Shown piece after piece: positions 25,232-35,634 of a stretch of 42,249 nucleotides of DNA. Numbering within the stretch: the stretch's first letter is position 1; each line of letters starts with the position of its first letter. Below the pieces are notes generated by a model that was not told the origin of the DNA, did not search any database, and saw only the letters and a program-made list of their open reading frames with translations. The stretch lies in contig JAIRMW010000064.1 in the NCBI GenBank assembly GCA_031258415.1, positions 1 to 42,249 on the forward strand, read 5' to 3'. The stretch comes from Prevotellaceae bacterium (GTDB lineage: Bacteria; Bacteroidota; Bacteroidia; Bacteroidales; UBA932). A program made the position numbers and the translations under genes.

Positions 25232-27199
25232 TTAGTCGAGGCCTGTCTTTCGGTTCTCAATCATCCATTGCGAAGTCTGTAGCCATGAGAAAGCGACCTT
25301 CTTCATCTCGTCTCTCGTATCGGGGCAGGCGTTGCAGTAGTTCGTGGCGTCGGCGTCGCGGTATCGGTGAAGCCTGTCGGGCAGGTCTTTGTTGTAAAGG
25401 AAGAGCAGGCTGTCGGTGAGGCAGGCGAGCGTGTGGTCGGACGAGAAGACGACGTACCGGCGCGTGTCGTTCAACAAATCGATGCCCAACGTATTGTTGA
25501 CGCAATCAATGCCCAGCAGTGACGCCAGCGTGGGCGTTACGTCGGCCTGCACGCCGGGCGTGGCAATTTCTTGCGGCCGGAGGCCGGGCGCATATATCAT
25601 GAAGGGGATGTGGTGGTAAGTGAGGCTAATATCATATAAGCTGTTTCCGATGACGCACCCATGGTCGGCGATAAACGCGAAGACGGTGCGCGCATACCAG
25701 GGCTGTTCGGCGGCATACGCCATGAAGCGGCTCAGCGACCAGTCGGCGTATTCGGTCATCTGTTTGGGCAACTCCCTGTTGCGTGGCGTGAATCCCACAT
25801 CACCGGGCAACACATAGGGCGTGTGGTCGGAGGCGGTCATCATGGCCACGAAGAAAGGCGCCCCGTGCTGCGCCATCCTGTTTATTACCGGAATCGAGAA
25901 GCGGAACATAAACTCGTCGGGGACGCCCATGGAGCTCCGCACTTCCCTTGCCGGGTAATCCTTCTGCGAAATCACGGTCTGCACATCGTTGCTCAACAGG
26001 AAGCCGTTCACATTATCGAACTGGTCGTCGTGCGGGATGAAGAACGCCGTCTGATACCCATTTTGATACAGGATGTTCGGCAGTCCGGCCATTTTCCCGG
26101 TGAAGTACTGCATCAAGGCGTGTTTCGTCATCAGCGCGGGATGGCCGAACAGTACGCTGTATATCCCGTTGTGCGTGTGGATGCCGGCGCTGTACATGTT
26201 GCTGAAGAAATACGACTGCCCGGCGAGCGAATCCAGGAAAGGTGTCAGTTGGTCGCAGTTCCCGAAGCGTGCCATTTTTCCGGCCGCCAGTCCCTCCATG
26301 ATAATCAGCACCAGATTATGCCTTTCGGCGAAGGGGTGCGGCACGAGCCGGCGTGCGATGGGCGAAAGGCTGTCGAGCGCCGGCTCGTGATGCAGCAGTT
26401 CTGCCATGCAGGCAAGGGCTTCCTCGTCGGGGATCCATGTCAATTTCTGATTGGCGGTGTGCCGGGCGTCCATGCAGCTTCGCATGAACGAGAACACGGG
26501 GTTCAGCCCCAGCTGGTTGATGAGCGGGTTGTTGGAAAAGTAGGCCGTGCCCACCCTGATAGGCGATTTCTTCGCAATGCGTCCGCGTATTCCCAGGAAC
26601 ATGACGCCCCAGAGCAGAAGCCCCGCGCCTATCCACAGCAGCACGTTGGGCGTCCATCCCCGCGGACGCGGCAGGCATGCCAAATGACGGCGCCGTATTC
26701 GTTGCATCAGAAACACATACGCACCGGTCAGGAAAACAAAAACGAACAGGAACAGCACAAAACGCGGCTCCGTGAATACTATGCCGAACACCATGGCGGG
26801 CGTATCCATCCACGTAAAAATACTGTTGTTTAGCCGTGTAAAAAAGTGGTTGAAAAACGGAATATCAATGGCGCACAGGAGGAACGAAAGCGAAAAGAGT
26901 AGCGTGATGAGTATATATCCGGCACGTAGCACCAGAGGTGTCAAACGGCCAAGCCACAGCAGCACAGTGGCGATTATCACCGGAAAAAACAGGATGTAGC
27001 ACGAGATGACCGTGTCGAACCTTACGCCCATCCACAGCGCCCGCCCCACAAGCGACCATTTCGCCGCGCCCAAACTATAGAGCCCGTCTACATGAAACGC
27101 GAGGAGCAGCAGGCGGAACAAAGTGAAAACCCCCATCGACAAAAGGTAAATGCGAAGGAGGTTATAAAAATTGCGCCTGAGGATTCCTGGTTTAATCAT
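25232..27199 (-). CDS. LTA-synthase-like membrane sulfatase/phosphotransferase
   Basis: Multiple N-terminal TMs then NLVLIIMEGLAAGK...SAGIHTHNGIYSV...FAFIADHG. Confidence 0.85.
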   Translation of the reverse strand: MIKPGILRRNFYNLLRIYLLSMGVFTLFRLLLLAFHVDGLYSLGAAKWSLVGRALWMGVRFDTVISCYILFFPVIIATVLLWLGRLTPLVLRAGYILITLLFSLSFLLCAIDIPFFNHFFTRLNNSIFTWMDTPAMVFGIVFTEPRFVLFLFVFVFLTGAYVFLMQRIRRRHLACLPRPRGWTPNVLLWIGAGLLLWGVMFLGIRGRIAKKSPIRVGTAYFSNNPLINQLGLNPVFSFMRSCMDARHTANQKLTWIPDEEALACMAELLHHEPALDSLSPIARRLVPHPFAERHNLVLIIMEGLAAGKMARFGNCDQLTPFLDSLAGQSYFFSNMYSAGIHTHNGIYSVLFGHPALMTKHALMQYFTGKMAGLPNILYQNGYQTAFFIPHDDQFDNVNGFLLSNDVQTVISQKDYPAREVRSSMGVPDEFMFRFSIPVINRMAQHGAPFFVAMMTASDHTPYVLPGDVGFTPRNRELPKQMTEYADWSLSRFMAYAAEQPWYARTVFAFIADHGCVIGNSLYDISLTYHHIPFMIYAPGLRPQEIATPGVQADVTPTLASLLGIDCVNNTLGIDLLNDTRRYVVFSSDHTLACLTDSLLFLYNKDLPDRLHRYRDADATNYCNACPDTRDEMKKVAFSWLQTSQWMIENRKTGLD

Positions 27200-27206
27200 G
27201 TCGGTG

Positions 27207-28091
27207 TTATCGCTCGTCGGCGTAGCTCGCCTTCACCAGCGGGCAAGTCAGCAGATAGTCCAAACTGATTTTAACGCTTTCGGCGGGCGTGTGGTTATAG
27301 TGTTCCACTTCCACAATCAGAAATTTTGTTCCGGCGACGTCGGTGTTTTTAAAGATGGCGTCGAAGCCCACCATGCCGCTTTGCCCCAGTTCCTTGTGGT
27401 CTTTGATATGAAGCAGGGTGAAGCGTCCGGGGTATTTTTGAAAGTATTCCACCGGGCTTTTCCGCCCCATCACTGTCCAGTATACGTCCATCTGGAAAAA
27501 GACCAAGTCGGGGTTGGTATGCTCCAGCATATAGTCGTACATCAGCGTCTCTTCGATTTTGGTAAATTCGTGCGCATGGTTGTGGTAGCCGAACGACAGC
27601 CCGCGGTCTTGACACTTTTGGCCGATGGCGTTGTAGTAGTCGCAGTATGTTTGCAGGTCGGCCAGCGTTTTGGGGACTTCCATCCACGGCGCCACGATGT
27701 ATTGCATGCCGGCGGCCAAGTGTGCCTCGATGGCTTCGTCCCACCAGACTAACGAGGCGGAAAAGTCGTGGGTGCGCAACTCGTCTTCCGACAGCAGTTT
27801 TGTCGTATGCGACGAGAGCACGGTCATTCCGGCGGCTTCCACGGCGGCTTTAAAGTCGGCCGGCGTTTTGCCGTAAAATTTTCCATCGCCGTAGCTGGCG
27901 GCTTCTATGGCCGTATAACCGGCCTCTCCCGCTATTTTGATCGTGGCGTCGAAATCGTTTTTGAAATCTTCGCGCAGCGAATACAGTTGCAGGGCGATGT
28001 CTTTCTTCGGCAGCTGTGGCGCGGCCGGCGCGGTTGCACAGGCCATCCATAACGGCAAGGCAACGACAAATAATAAAAAGAATTGTTTCAT
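27207..28091 (-). CDS. Sugar phosphate isomerase/epimerase (TIM barrel) lipoprotein
   Basis: LQLYSLREDFKNDFDATIKIAGEAGYTAIEAASYGDGKFYG...YHNHAHEF. Confidence 0.9.
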   Translation of the reverse strand: MKQFFLLFVVALPLWMACATAPAAPQLPKKDIALQLYSLREDFKNDFDATIKIAGEAGYTAIEAASYGDGKFYGKTPADFKAAVEAAGMTVLSSHTTKLLSEDELRTHDFSASLVWWDEAIEAHLAAGMQYIVAPWMEVPKTLADLQTYCDYYNAIGQKCQDRGLSFGYHNHAHEFTKIEETLMYDYMLEHTNPDLVFFQMDVYWTVMGRKSPVEYFQKYPGRFTLLHIKDHKELGQSGMVGFDAIFKNTDVAGTKFLIVEVEHYNHTPAESVKISLDYLLTCPLVKASYADER

Positions 28092-28094
28092 TTT

Positions 28095-28940
28095 TTATGT
28101 AGTTAAAAATTGTTTTACCACTATTTCAAAAATTTCGGGGTGCGATCTAAAGGCGCCATGAGGAGCAAAAGGAATATTAAAAAAGATAGAATTTTTAATT
28201 TTTTTCGATAATGCTACGCCGCTTTCCAAAGTAAACAGGTCATCATCATTTCCTCTCACTATTAATGTCGGGACTGTTATGGTTTCTATATTTTCGTAGG
28301 GGTATCCCGACGCTGTTTCATCGACCCACATTTCCAATAAAAGCGTTGCGAGTTTGTCGAAATCAGGGGACGGATTGTTTTTTTCGTACCGTGCCTTCTT
28401 TTTCGCAAATCGTACCCGGCATGTTTCCGGCGTTAGTTCCGCAAACAGTTCCTTTGTTAATTCAATATCTTCCAAACTCCAAGTGGCGCCTATGGTAATT
28501 AATTTGCGGATCGAACTAATTCCTGCTTTAGCCAAACGATAACCAATAATTCCCCCATCACTGTACCCGATGATACTGAGTTGTTTTATTTGTAAATGAT
28601 TTAACAGGCCTTCCACATCTAATTGTAATCGTTCATAAGTCAACTTGTCTGTTCCCAACGTTGATTTCCCCTGCCCCCTGCTGTCCATTCCGATTATATG
28701 AAAATCATCACAGAACAGCGATACAATAGGATTGAAGTCTTCTATATCCCCAAATCCGCCATGTAGAAAAAGCAAGACGGGTTTCCCTTCATTTTTTATT
28801 TGTTCATAATAGATAGCAGCCCCGTCCATTTCCAAATAATCGCCTGAACGGTGATTAAATAGTTTACTGTCCCGGGGTTGCGTAGTGCACGCCATCCATA
28901 ACGGCCATGCAACGATCGACAGTAAAAAGATTTTTTTCAT
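28095..28940 (-). CDS. Alpha/beta hydrolase lipoprotein
   Basis: VLLFLHGGFGD...IIGMDSRGQGKS...IIGYSDGG. Confidence 0.9.
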   Translation of the reverse strand: MKKIFLLSIVAWPLWMACTTQPRDSKLFNHRSGDYLEMDGAAIYYEQIKNEGKPVLLFLHGGFGDIEDFNPIVSLFCDDFHIIGMDSRGQGKSTLGTDKLTYERLQLDVEGLLNHLQIKQLSIIGYSDGGIIGYRLAKAGISSIRKLITIGATWSLEDIELTKELFAELTPETCRVRFAKKKARYEKNNPSPDFDKLATLLLEMWVDETASGYPYENIETITVPTLIVRGNDDDLFTLESGVALSKKIKNSIFFNIPFAPHGAFRSHPEIFEIVVKQFLTT

Positions 28941-28980
28941 TTGTGCAGGTATTTAAATGAGCGATGCTGTCGGCAAGGGG

Positions 28981-30072
28981 TCATGAGGGGTTTTTCCCGG
29001 CTCCGTTGATCACTTCCCACAGCGGGAGGCCGTATCCCTGTTTCATTGTTCTGCGGCGGCGGAGGATTTCTTCCATGTCGTCGGGCGAGCCGATGCAGGG
29101 AGCGCCGTTTTTCACCGCGTCGTCAAACATTTTCCATGCCATGTCGGAAGCGATGACGCTGTCTTCCACCGTCGGGTATCCGAGGTTGCGTCCGGCCAGT
29201 ATCGAGCGTGCAAACACGTCGATCATAATATCTACTTTTTTATCTTTAAACCCATCGGTTTTCACGATGGTTTGCGTAACGCCGTGCATTTCGACGGTCG
29301 CTGTTTTGAAATCATGGGTCATGCGGGCGATGCCTTTAGTACCGATAATATCGACGTAGCAGTTGTGGGTTTGTTTTTCCGCCATGTGTCCGTATACGAA
29401 GCCCTGCGTGATGTCGAAGACCACGCCGTTTTTAAACGTGCCGTGCGCCTGTATCCACCACGGGTCGTCGTAGCTCCACATTCGGACGCCCTGCGCGTGG
29501 TAGGTATCAAAATCGCTGCCGGCATACCAGCGGGCGACGTCTACGTAGTGCATCCCGCAGTCGTGAAAACAGGGGCCTTCGGGGCCGTGTCCTTCCTGCG
29601 GCATGTGGCCGGGCGTCATGTGAGCAATGCGGATGATGGCGAGTTCGCCGATTTCGCCCGAACGGATGAAGTCGATAATGGTTTGGTGATACCATGCGTT
29701 GCGGTTAAACATATTGACCGCCACCGTCAGGTTCGACTGTTTCACGGCTTCCGCGAGTTCCCATTCCGTCCGAACGTTGTCGGCCAGCGGTTTTTCGGCC
29801 AGCACATGTTTTCCGGTTTTCAGGGCTTTGTATAATTGAGCCGGACGCGAATCCGCCAGGGCAAACAGCCCTACCGCCTGCACGTCGGGGTCGTCAAACA
29901 GGAGGTCTTCATTATCTGTAAAAACAGCGGCGGGCGCTATGTCCGCCGCTGCTTTTCGTACTTCTGTGCAGGTATCGCATATATAGGCCAATTCCCACAA
30001 TGGATTCTTCACAAATTCTTCGGCATATAGCCGGCCCATTCGTCCGAACCCTATGATTCCGATTTTCAGCAT
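28981..30072 (-). CDS. Gfo/Idh/MocA family oxidoreductase
   Basis: KIGIIGFGRMGRLYAEEFV...GKHVLAEKPLADNV. Confidence 0.92.
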   Translation of the reverse strand: MLKIGIIGFGRMGRLYAEEFVKNPLWELAYICDTCTEVRKAAADIAPAAVFTDNEDLLFDDPDVQAVGLFALADSRPAQLYKALKTGKHVLAEKPLADNVRTEWELAEAVKQSNLTVAVNMFNRNAWYHQTIIDFIRSGEIGELAIIRIAHMTPGHMPQEGHGPEGPCFHDCGMHYVDVARWYAGSDFDTYHAQGVRMWSYDDPWWIQAHGTFKNGVVFDITQGFVYGHMAEKQTHNCYVDIIGTKGIARMTHDFKTATVEMHGVTQTIVKTDGFKDKKVDIMIDVFARSILAGRNLGYPTVEDSVIASDMAWKMFDDAVKNGAPCIGSPDDMEEILRRRRTMKQGYGLPLWEVINGAGKNPS

Positions 30073-30082
30073 TCTTTTCCTT

Positions 30083-30919
30083 CTAATCTAATAGCTTTAT
30101 GCGAATGTTTCGGAACCAGATGTCGTTGCCGTGGTCTTGCAGTCCGAAGAAGCCTTCGCGGTTTTCGCCGCCACAGTTGTTCAACAGTTCAAACGCCAGC
30201 GGCCATGCTTTTTCGCTGAATTTACTGGCTTGTAACAGTTCTGTCCATTGGGGCGTCCACAAATGGTATTCCACTACACTCTTTGCGCCGTTTTGTCCGT
30301 GCACCACGGTGCCTTGATAGACCATTATTCTTGCTTCATTCCATTCGCCGAACGGTTTCGCATTTTGCGGTACCGCAGGGATCATATCGTACAGCGAAGC
30401 GGCTTGCCGGTTGTTGTCTTTGCCCAATGTAGCGTCGGGATGATTTTCGTTGTCCAGCAATTGAAATTCGGGCGCTGAAATGTAAATCGGCTCTATTTGC
30501 AGATTGCCGTCTTTGTCTTTCGTTGCCACCTCCTGCGCAAGATACAGGATACCGGAGTTTCCGCCCTTCGAGATTTTCCATTCCAGCAACAGCTCGAAAT
30601 TTTTGAACTTGTGATTAAAAATAAGGTCGCCGCCGTCGGTGTCCTGTGCTTCGCCGCCGCCGGTGCCGTTAAATTTAATACAGCCGTCTTCAATCGTCCA
30701 TTTGCCCGGCACGTGGTCTTTGCCGTAGCCGCGCCAGCCGTTGAATGTTTCGCCGTCGAAGAGCACGATATAGCCTTGCTCATCTACAGGAAATGTAGAA
30801 ATATCCACCGCCGGTTTATCTAATACGGTATAGGTCGGCGTGGTGTTTGTACTGCCGCCGCAGGCGGCCAATAGAGCTACCATAGCGAGGCAACCCAGTC
30901 CCAAGATTGTTTTTTTCAT
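30083..30919 (-). CDS. DUF1080 (3-keto-disaccharide hydrolase family) lipoprotein
   Basis: Lipobox LAACGGS; IVLFDGETFNGWRGYGKD...GGNSGILYLAQE. Confidence 0.9.
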   Translation of the reverse strand: MKKTILGLGCLAMVALLAACGGSTNTTPTYTVLDKPAVDISTFPVDEQGYIVLFDGETFNGWRGYGKDHVPGKWTIEDGCIKFNGTGGGEAQDTDGGDLIFNHKFKNFELLLEWKISKGGNSGILYLAQEVATKDKDGNLQIEPIYISAPEFQLLDNENHPDATLGKDNNRQAASLYDMIPAVPQNAKPFGEWNEARIMVYQGTVVHGQNGAKSVVEYHLWTPQWTELLQASKFSEKAWPLAFELLNNCGGENREGFFGLQDHGNDIWFRNIRIKLLD

Positions 30920-30958
30920 TTTTTTGATACTATTAATTGATTAATTGAAAGAAGTTGC

Positions 30959-32449
30959 TTATGATACCGGCATGGCAGGCAGTTTCCAGCCTTCGCGGTA
31001 GGTATGTTTGATCATTTCGTTGGCAAAGGCGATGGCGCTTTGCGGCTCGGTTTCGGTGGGTTTCCATGTCGGGTGTCCATCTTTGATACTGAACCCGTCG
31101 CTGATTTTCATTTTTATCGTTTCGTCGGGGCCAATATTGGTGAATTGCATCTTTTCGCCGTCCCAATGCAGTTCCTTGTTCAAGGCTTGCAGGCGAACGC
31201 CTAAGACGCCCATCACGACCATTTCGTTGAACGGGCCGGCTTCCGAGAAGTCGGAGGTGGTTTTCACCCGCGTGTCGGCGCTTTCCTTGCAGGCGCGCAC
31301 CCAGTCCAGCTCATGGCTTTCCGTTACTTCGCGCAGTACTTCCGGCGATTTAGGCGTACGTCCCGACAACAACCACGGGTCGGCGCCGTAGCAGTTGCAG
31401 ATCAGCGTATCTTTCGTGCCATGGAAGATCACCAGACCGCCGCCGTCGCCCATCAGTTGCTTCCCTTCGGGGAAGCCCGCCGGACGGTCGGGCATCATGC
31501 CGCCGTCGTACCAGTGAACCACCACTTCGGGCATCGCCACTTTCGGCAGGTTTTCGCGGGCGGGGAACGTCAGTTTGACATGCTGCGCCTGCGGGGCGCA
31601 GTCTTTCAGCAGTTGGGTCGACGACCCTTCGACTTTCGTCGGATAGCCTAATTTCAAGGCTTTGAACACCGGGTGCAAGATGTGGCACGCCATGTCGCCC
31701 AACGCGCCGGTACCGTACAGCCACCAGCCCCGCCAGTTCCACGGATGGTAGATCGCATTGTAGGGGCGCACCTCGGCCGGACCGGAGAACAAATCCCAAT
31801 TCAGGGTGGCAGGGATTTTATCCGCTTTCGCGGGCGTTTCCAATCCCTGCGGCCAGATAGGGCGGTCGGTAGCGGCTTCGACCTTCACGACGTCGCCGAT
31901 TTCGCCATTCCAAATCCATGCGCACGTTTGGCGCACGCCTGCCGCCGATGCGCCCTGATTCCCCATTTGGGTGGCCACCCGGTGATGCGCGGCCAGCCGC
32001 GTCAGCAGCCGCGATTCGTACACCGTATGCGTCAGCGGTTTTTCCACATACACATGTTTCCCCATCGTCATCGCCTCCGAGGCAATAATCGCGTGGGTAT
32101 GATCGGCGGTAGCGACGACCACCGCGTCGGCCGATTTGCCGAGTTCGTCGAACATTTTCCGATAATCGTAAAAACGTTTCGCGTCGGCGTACCGTTTAAA
32201 GGTACCGTCGGCATATTTCCAGTCCACGTCGCAAAGCCCGATGATTTTCTGGCTGCTGATGGCTTTCAATACGCCGGCTCCCCGTCCGCCGACCCCGACG
32301 CCCAGTATATTCAAGGCGTCGCTTGGTGGGACGTGCCCAAATTGTTTACCCAATATCACGTTGGGTACGATAGTGGGCGCCACAGCTATGCCTAAAGCGG
32401 CTGTAGCGCTTGTTTTTAGAAATTTTCTTCTGGAGATTTTTGATGCCAT
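30959..32449 (-). CDS. Tat-exported Gfo/Idh/MocA family oxidoreductase
   Basis: SRRKFLKTSATAALGIAVAP Tat signal; GKHVYVEKPLTHTVYESRLL. Confidence 0.92.
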   Translation of the reverse strand: MASKISRRKFLKTSATAALGIAVAPTIVPNVILGKQFGHVPPSDALNILGVGVGGRGAGVLKAISSQKIIGLCDVDWKYADGTFKRYADAKRFYDYRKMFDELGKSADAVVVATADHTHAIIASEAMTMGKHVYVEKPLTHTVYESRLLTRLAAHHRVATQMGNQGASAAGVRQTCAWIWNGEIGDVVKVEAATDRPIWPQGLETPAKADKIPATLNWDLFSGPAEVRPYNAIYHPWNWRGWWLYGTGALGDMACHILHPVFKALKLGYPTKVEGSSTQLLKDCAPQAQHVKLTFPARENLPKVAMPEVVVHWYDGGMMPDRPAGFPEGKQLMGDGGGLVIFHGTKDTLICNCYGADPWLLSGRTPKSPEVLREVTESHELDWVRACKESADTRVKTTSDFSEAGPFNEMVVMGVLGVRLQALNKELHWDGEKMQFTNIGPDETIKMKISDGFSIKDGHPTWKPTETEPQSAIAFANEMIKHTYREGWKLPAMPVS

Positions 32450-32486
32450 AAGTATTTATTTTGATTAAAGAATGAATTTTAACGCG

Positions 32487-32495
32487 GCAAATATA
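32487..32495 (-). promoter_or_regulatory. -7 box TATATTTGC for the catabolic operon
   Basis: GCAAATATA on + strand upstream of 32449. Confidence 0.5.
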
Positions 32496-33143
32496 CGCAT
32501 TAATCAGCAGACGTCCATAATTTATTTACAAAAAATATACACAAAGTTATTAACTATGCTAAAAACGATGCTGCACTGCCCGTAGAGGCCTGTAGAGGCC
32601 GATCGCTCCGCCCCATATCCATAAATTCCCCACGATCCTTAGCGAGGCGCGCCGGTGGAGAGCGCGCGGAGTAGGGCCGACGCATCTCATTTTTGATAAG
32701 GTACAGCAAGCGTTGAAAGGGATCCTGCGCTCGGCATGGTTTTATGCAAAAACAGCACGCAGATTTAGCACGATTTACACCGATTTTATTCCGTTCTCCA
32801 TCTTGCGTAAATCATGATTATCCGTGTGATCTGCCTGCTAAAAACAAATCGCAATGGGTACGAATGATACGCATTCCATACAACAATTAGATGCGTCGAC
32901 CCTGCATAACCCATAACCCATAACCCATAACCCATAACTCATAATTCACAACTCATAACTAAATTCGTATCTTTGTACGCCGTTCTGCGAGGCGTTCGTC
33001 GACAGAGGCGAAAGGTCGGCAGACGAAAACGGCAGGCGTCAAAAAAAAGAAACAATGAACGATCAACCCAAATACTCCCGCCACTATACGGCGCCGTCGA
33101 GCCGCTTCCGGCCCGGCGCCGGCGCTCTAATACCCTTTACGAA

Positions 33144-33794
33144 ATGATTCGCGCACAACAACTGACAAAAGCATTCGACCGTCTACAGGTACTCAAAGGG
33201 ATCGATCTGGAGATCCGTAAATCGGAAGTCGTTACCATTGCAGGCGCCAGCGGAGCGGGGAAAACCACGCTACTGCAAATTCTCGGAACCCTCGGCAGGC
33301 CCGACTCCGGACGCCTGTATATCGACCGCACGCCCGTATTTGAGCTCGACGACCGGGCGCTGTCCGATTTTCGCAACCGGCGGATCGGCTTCGTCTTCCA
33401 GTTTCACCATCTGCTGCCGGAGTTTACGGCGCTGGAAAACGTATGTATGCCGGCCCTGATTGCCCGCAAAAGCCGCGAACAGGCGACGGCGAGGGCCAAA
33501 GAGCTGCTCGCCCTGCTGGGGCTCGACAGCCGCCTGCACCACCGCCCCGCCGCCCTCAGCGGTGGCGAACAGCAGCGGGTCGCCGTAGCGCGGGCGCTGA
33601 TGAACGAGCCGGCGGTGCTGCTCGCCGACGAACCTTCGGGAAACCTCGACTCTGCAAACAAACGGGAACTGCACCGTCTCTTCTTTACCCTGCGCGACCG
33701 CCTGAAGCAAACCATCGTGATCGTTACGCACGACCCCGAGCTCGCCGAAATGAGCGACCGGACGGTTATCATGAGCGACGGGATGATTATTTAA
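33144..33794 (+). CDS. lolD: LolD-like ABC transporter ATPase
   Basis: [46 protein letters not shown]; start reassigned to ATG 33144. Confidence 0.75.
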   Translation: MIRAQQLTKAFDRLQVLKGIDLEIRKSEVVTIAGASGAGKTTLLQILGTLGRPDSGRLYIDRTPVFELDDRALSDFRNRRIGFVFQFHHLLPEFTALENVCMPALIARKSREQATARAKELLALLGLDSRLHHRPAALSGGEQQRVAVARALMNEPAVLLADEPSGNLDSANKRELHRLFFTLRDRLKQTIVIVTHDPELAEMSDRTVIMSDGMII

Positions 33795-33830
33795 TACAAA
33801 AATAATGCGCTTTTTTATAAAAAGATTTAC

Positions 33831-33838
33831 TATCTTTG
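33831..33838 (+). promoter_or_regulatory. -7 box TATCTTTG upstream of the Ig-like lipoprotein
   Basis: TAnnTTTG consensus. Confidence 0.6.
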
Positions 33839-33843
33839 TAACA

Positions 33844-33874
33844 GTTTACGCACAAAAAAACATGGTGCGTAAAC
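33844..33874 (+). promoter_or_regulatory. Perfect 10-bp inverted repeat in the 5' UTR
   Basis: GTTTACGCAC-aaaaaaacatg-GTGCGTAAAC immediately after the -7 box. Confidence 0.7.
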
Positions 33875-33911
33875 AAATAAAACCAATGTTAATATTTAAA
33901 TTTTATTTTGT

Positions 33912-35279
33912 ATGAAAAAAATGCTTGTTTTAGCTGCCTGCTTTGGAATGGCAGCCGGATTTGTCGCCTGCAGCGACAACAACAATGACGACCCCTCGGC
34001 GCCCGGAAAAGCCACGGTCTCCGGCCCTGAACGCAACGTCTGGCCAGAAACGTCCGTTACGCTCACCGCCACCGCCGACGGCGCCGAATCGTTCGTCTGG
34101 TACAACGGCACGGCGCCTGTGTCGGGCGCTACCGCCACCACCTACACCGTTACCGTCAGCGGCTACTACTCCGCGGCCGGCGTAAACGCCGTCGGCGAAG
34201 GCCCGAAAAGCGACCCCAAAGCCGTTGACATCACAACGTTTACAATCGGACTTACAGGCGACAACGCAAATGTCTGTCCTGAAGAATCTGTAACGCTTAC
34301 CGCCAGCTTGTCTGGCGCCGAATCGTTTGCCTGGTATTTGGGTGAAACAAAATTAGCCGCCACGGCGAGTACCTATTCCGCCACCGTCAGCGGAATTTAT
34401 ACGGTGGCCGGTATTATTGACGGAAGAGAAGGCCCGAAAAGCGGCGCAATTATCGTAAACATCACCCCGTGCCCCGCGCCGGCAAAGGCGACGATTTCCG
34501 GCAGTACCTCCAACACTTGTCCGGCTATAACCGTGCTCCTGACTGCCAGCGCGTCTGGCGCCGCCTCATACGAATGGTATAAGAACGGGAGCATAATTCA
34601 AGGCGTTACGACTAATACCTATACCGTTACTGCTTCCGGCAATTATACTGTTGCTGGTGTAAACAATAATGGTACAGGAGAAATAAGCGACGTCAAAACG
34701 GTTACAATTAATGCGGACTGTCCATTGTCTATAGATGATTTAGTCGGTACTTGGAATGGTTCGGAAGAATACTATGGCGAAAATGGATGGACTGCGGATG
34801 CCTATGAGAACGAAATTACAAAAGTAGATAATCAAACAATTAATCTCTCAAATTTTGCAGGATCTGGGTTAGATTTGAAAGCAACAGTTGCAGTTGTAAA
34901 TAACACTTTACAGGTAACGGTGCCTTCACAAGAATTCGGACGAATGAACGACACTACATACATAGGCGTATCAGCCCTTAGCTCTGGTACATTTAGCGCT
35001 GACTTTGGAGTGGGCTTCCCGCCCATGCCTGTTACGAGAACTGTAGACGGCCTCCTTAAAATGAATTTGTTAGCGCCTTATGGAGAGCCTTATTCTTACT
35101 TTCTATGGGCTGCAAATGAAAACCATGAATATAGAGGATACTACTGGTATGCTAGAAATGTAATATGGATAAAGCAAGCCTCATCGCCAGGCGCACCTTT
35201 AAAATCTCCAAAAGCAACGGAATTAAAGAAAAATCTTTTGCTTAATAAAAGTAAGGCTCCCTTTATCGAGGTACAATAG
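33912..35279 (+). CDS. Lipoprotein with three Ig/PKD-like repeats and a distinct C-terminal domain
   Basis: Lipobox GFVACSDN; repeats SVTLTATADGAESFVWYNG / SVTLTASLSGAESFAWYLG / TVLLTASASGAASYEWYKNG. Confidence 0.8.
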   Translation: MKKMLVLAACFGMAAGFVACSDNNNDDPSAPGKATVSGPERNVWPETSVTLTATADGAESFVWYNGTAPVSGATATTYTVTVSGYYSAAGVNAVGEGPKSDPKAVDITTFTIGLTGDNANVCPEESVTLTASLSGAESFAWYLGETKLAATASTYSATVSGIYTVAGIIDGREGPKSGAIIVNITPCPAPAKATISGSTSNTCPAITVLLTASASGAASYEWYKNGSIIQGVTTNTYTVTASGNYTVAGVNNNGTGEISDVKTVTINADCPLSIDDLVGTWNGSEEYYGENGWTADAYENEITKVDNQTINLSNFAGSGLDLKATVAVVNNTLQVTVPSQEFGRMNDTTYIGVSALSSGTFSADFGVGFPPMPVTRTVDGLLKMNLLAPYGEPYSYFLWAANENHEYRGYYWYARNVIWIKQASSPGAPLKSPKATELKKNLLLNKSKAPFIEVQ

Positions 35280-35466
35280 TAAAGACAAACTGATACCTCT
35301 AAGAAATAAAAGATAAACAACTATCTGGTTAGTTAAACATGAAAAAGCGAGAGCCGCCTTCGGGCGGCTCTTTCTTTATTGTCGTCGCACAACCACCCAA
35401 TGTAAGGGCGGTAATGTAGGGGCGGGTTTCAAACCCTCCCCTACGGCGACGACGATGGCCATGCCT

Positions 35467-35634
35467 GAAAAGACTCGAAACAATCGCCGAAAGACTCGAG
35501 ACAATGGTCGAAAGACTCGAGACAATCGCCGAAAGACTCGAGACAATCGTTGAAAGACTCGAGACAATGGTCGAAAGACTCGAGACAATCGTTGAAAGAC
35601 TCGAGACAATCGTCGAAAGACTCGAGACAATCGT
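35467..35634. repeat. 21-bp tandem array, 8 units
   Basis: GAAAGACTCGAGACAATCGTC repeated. Confidence 0.9.
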
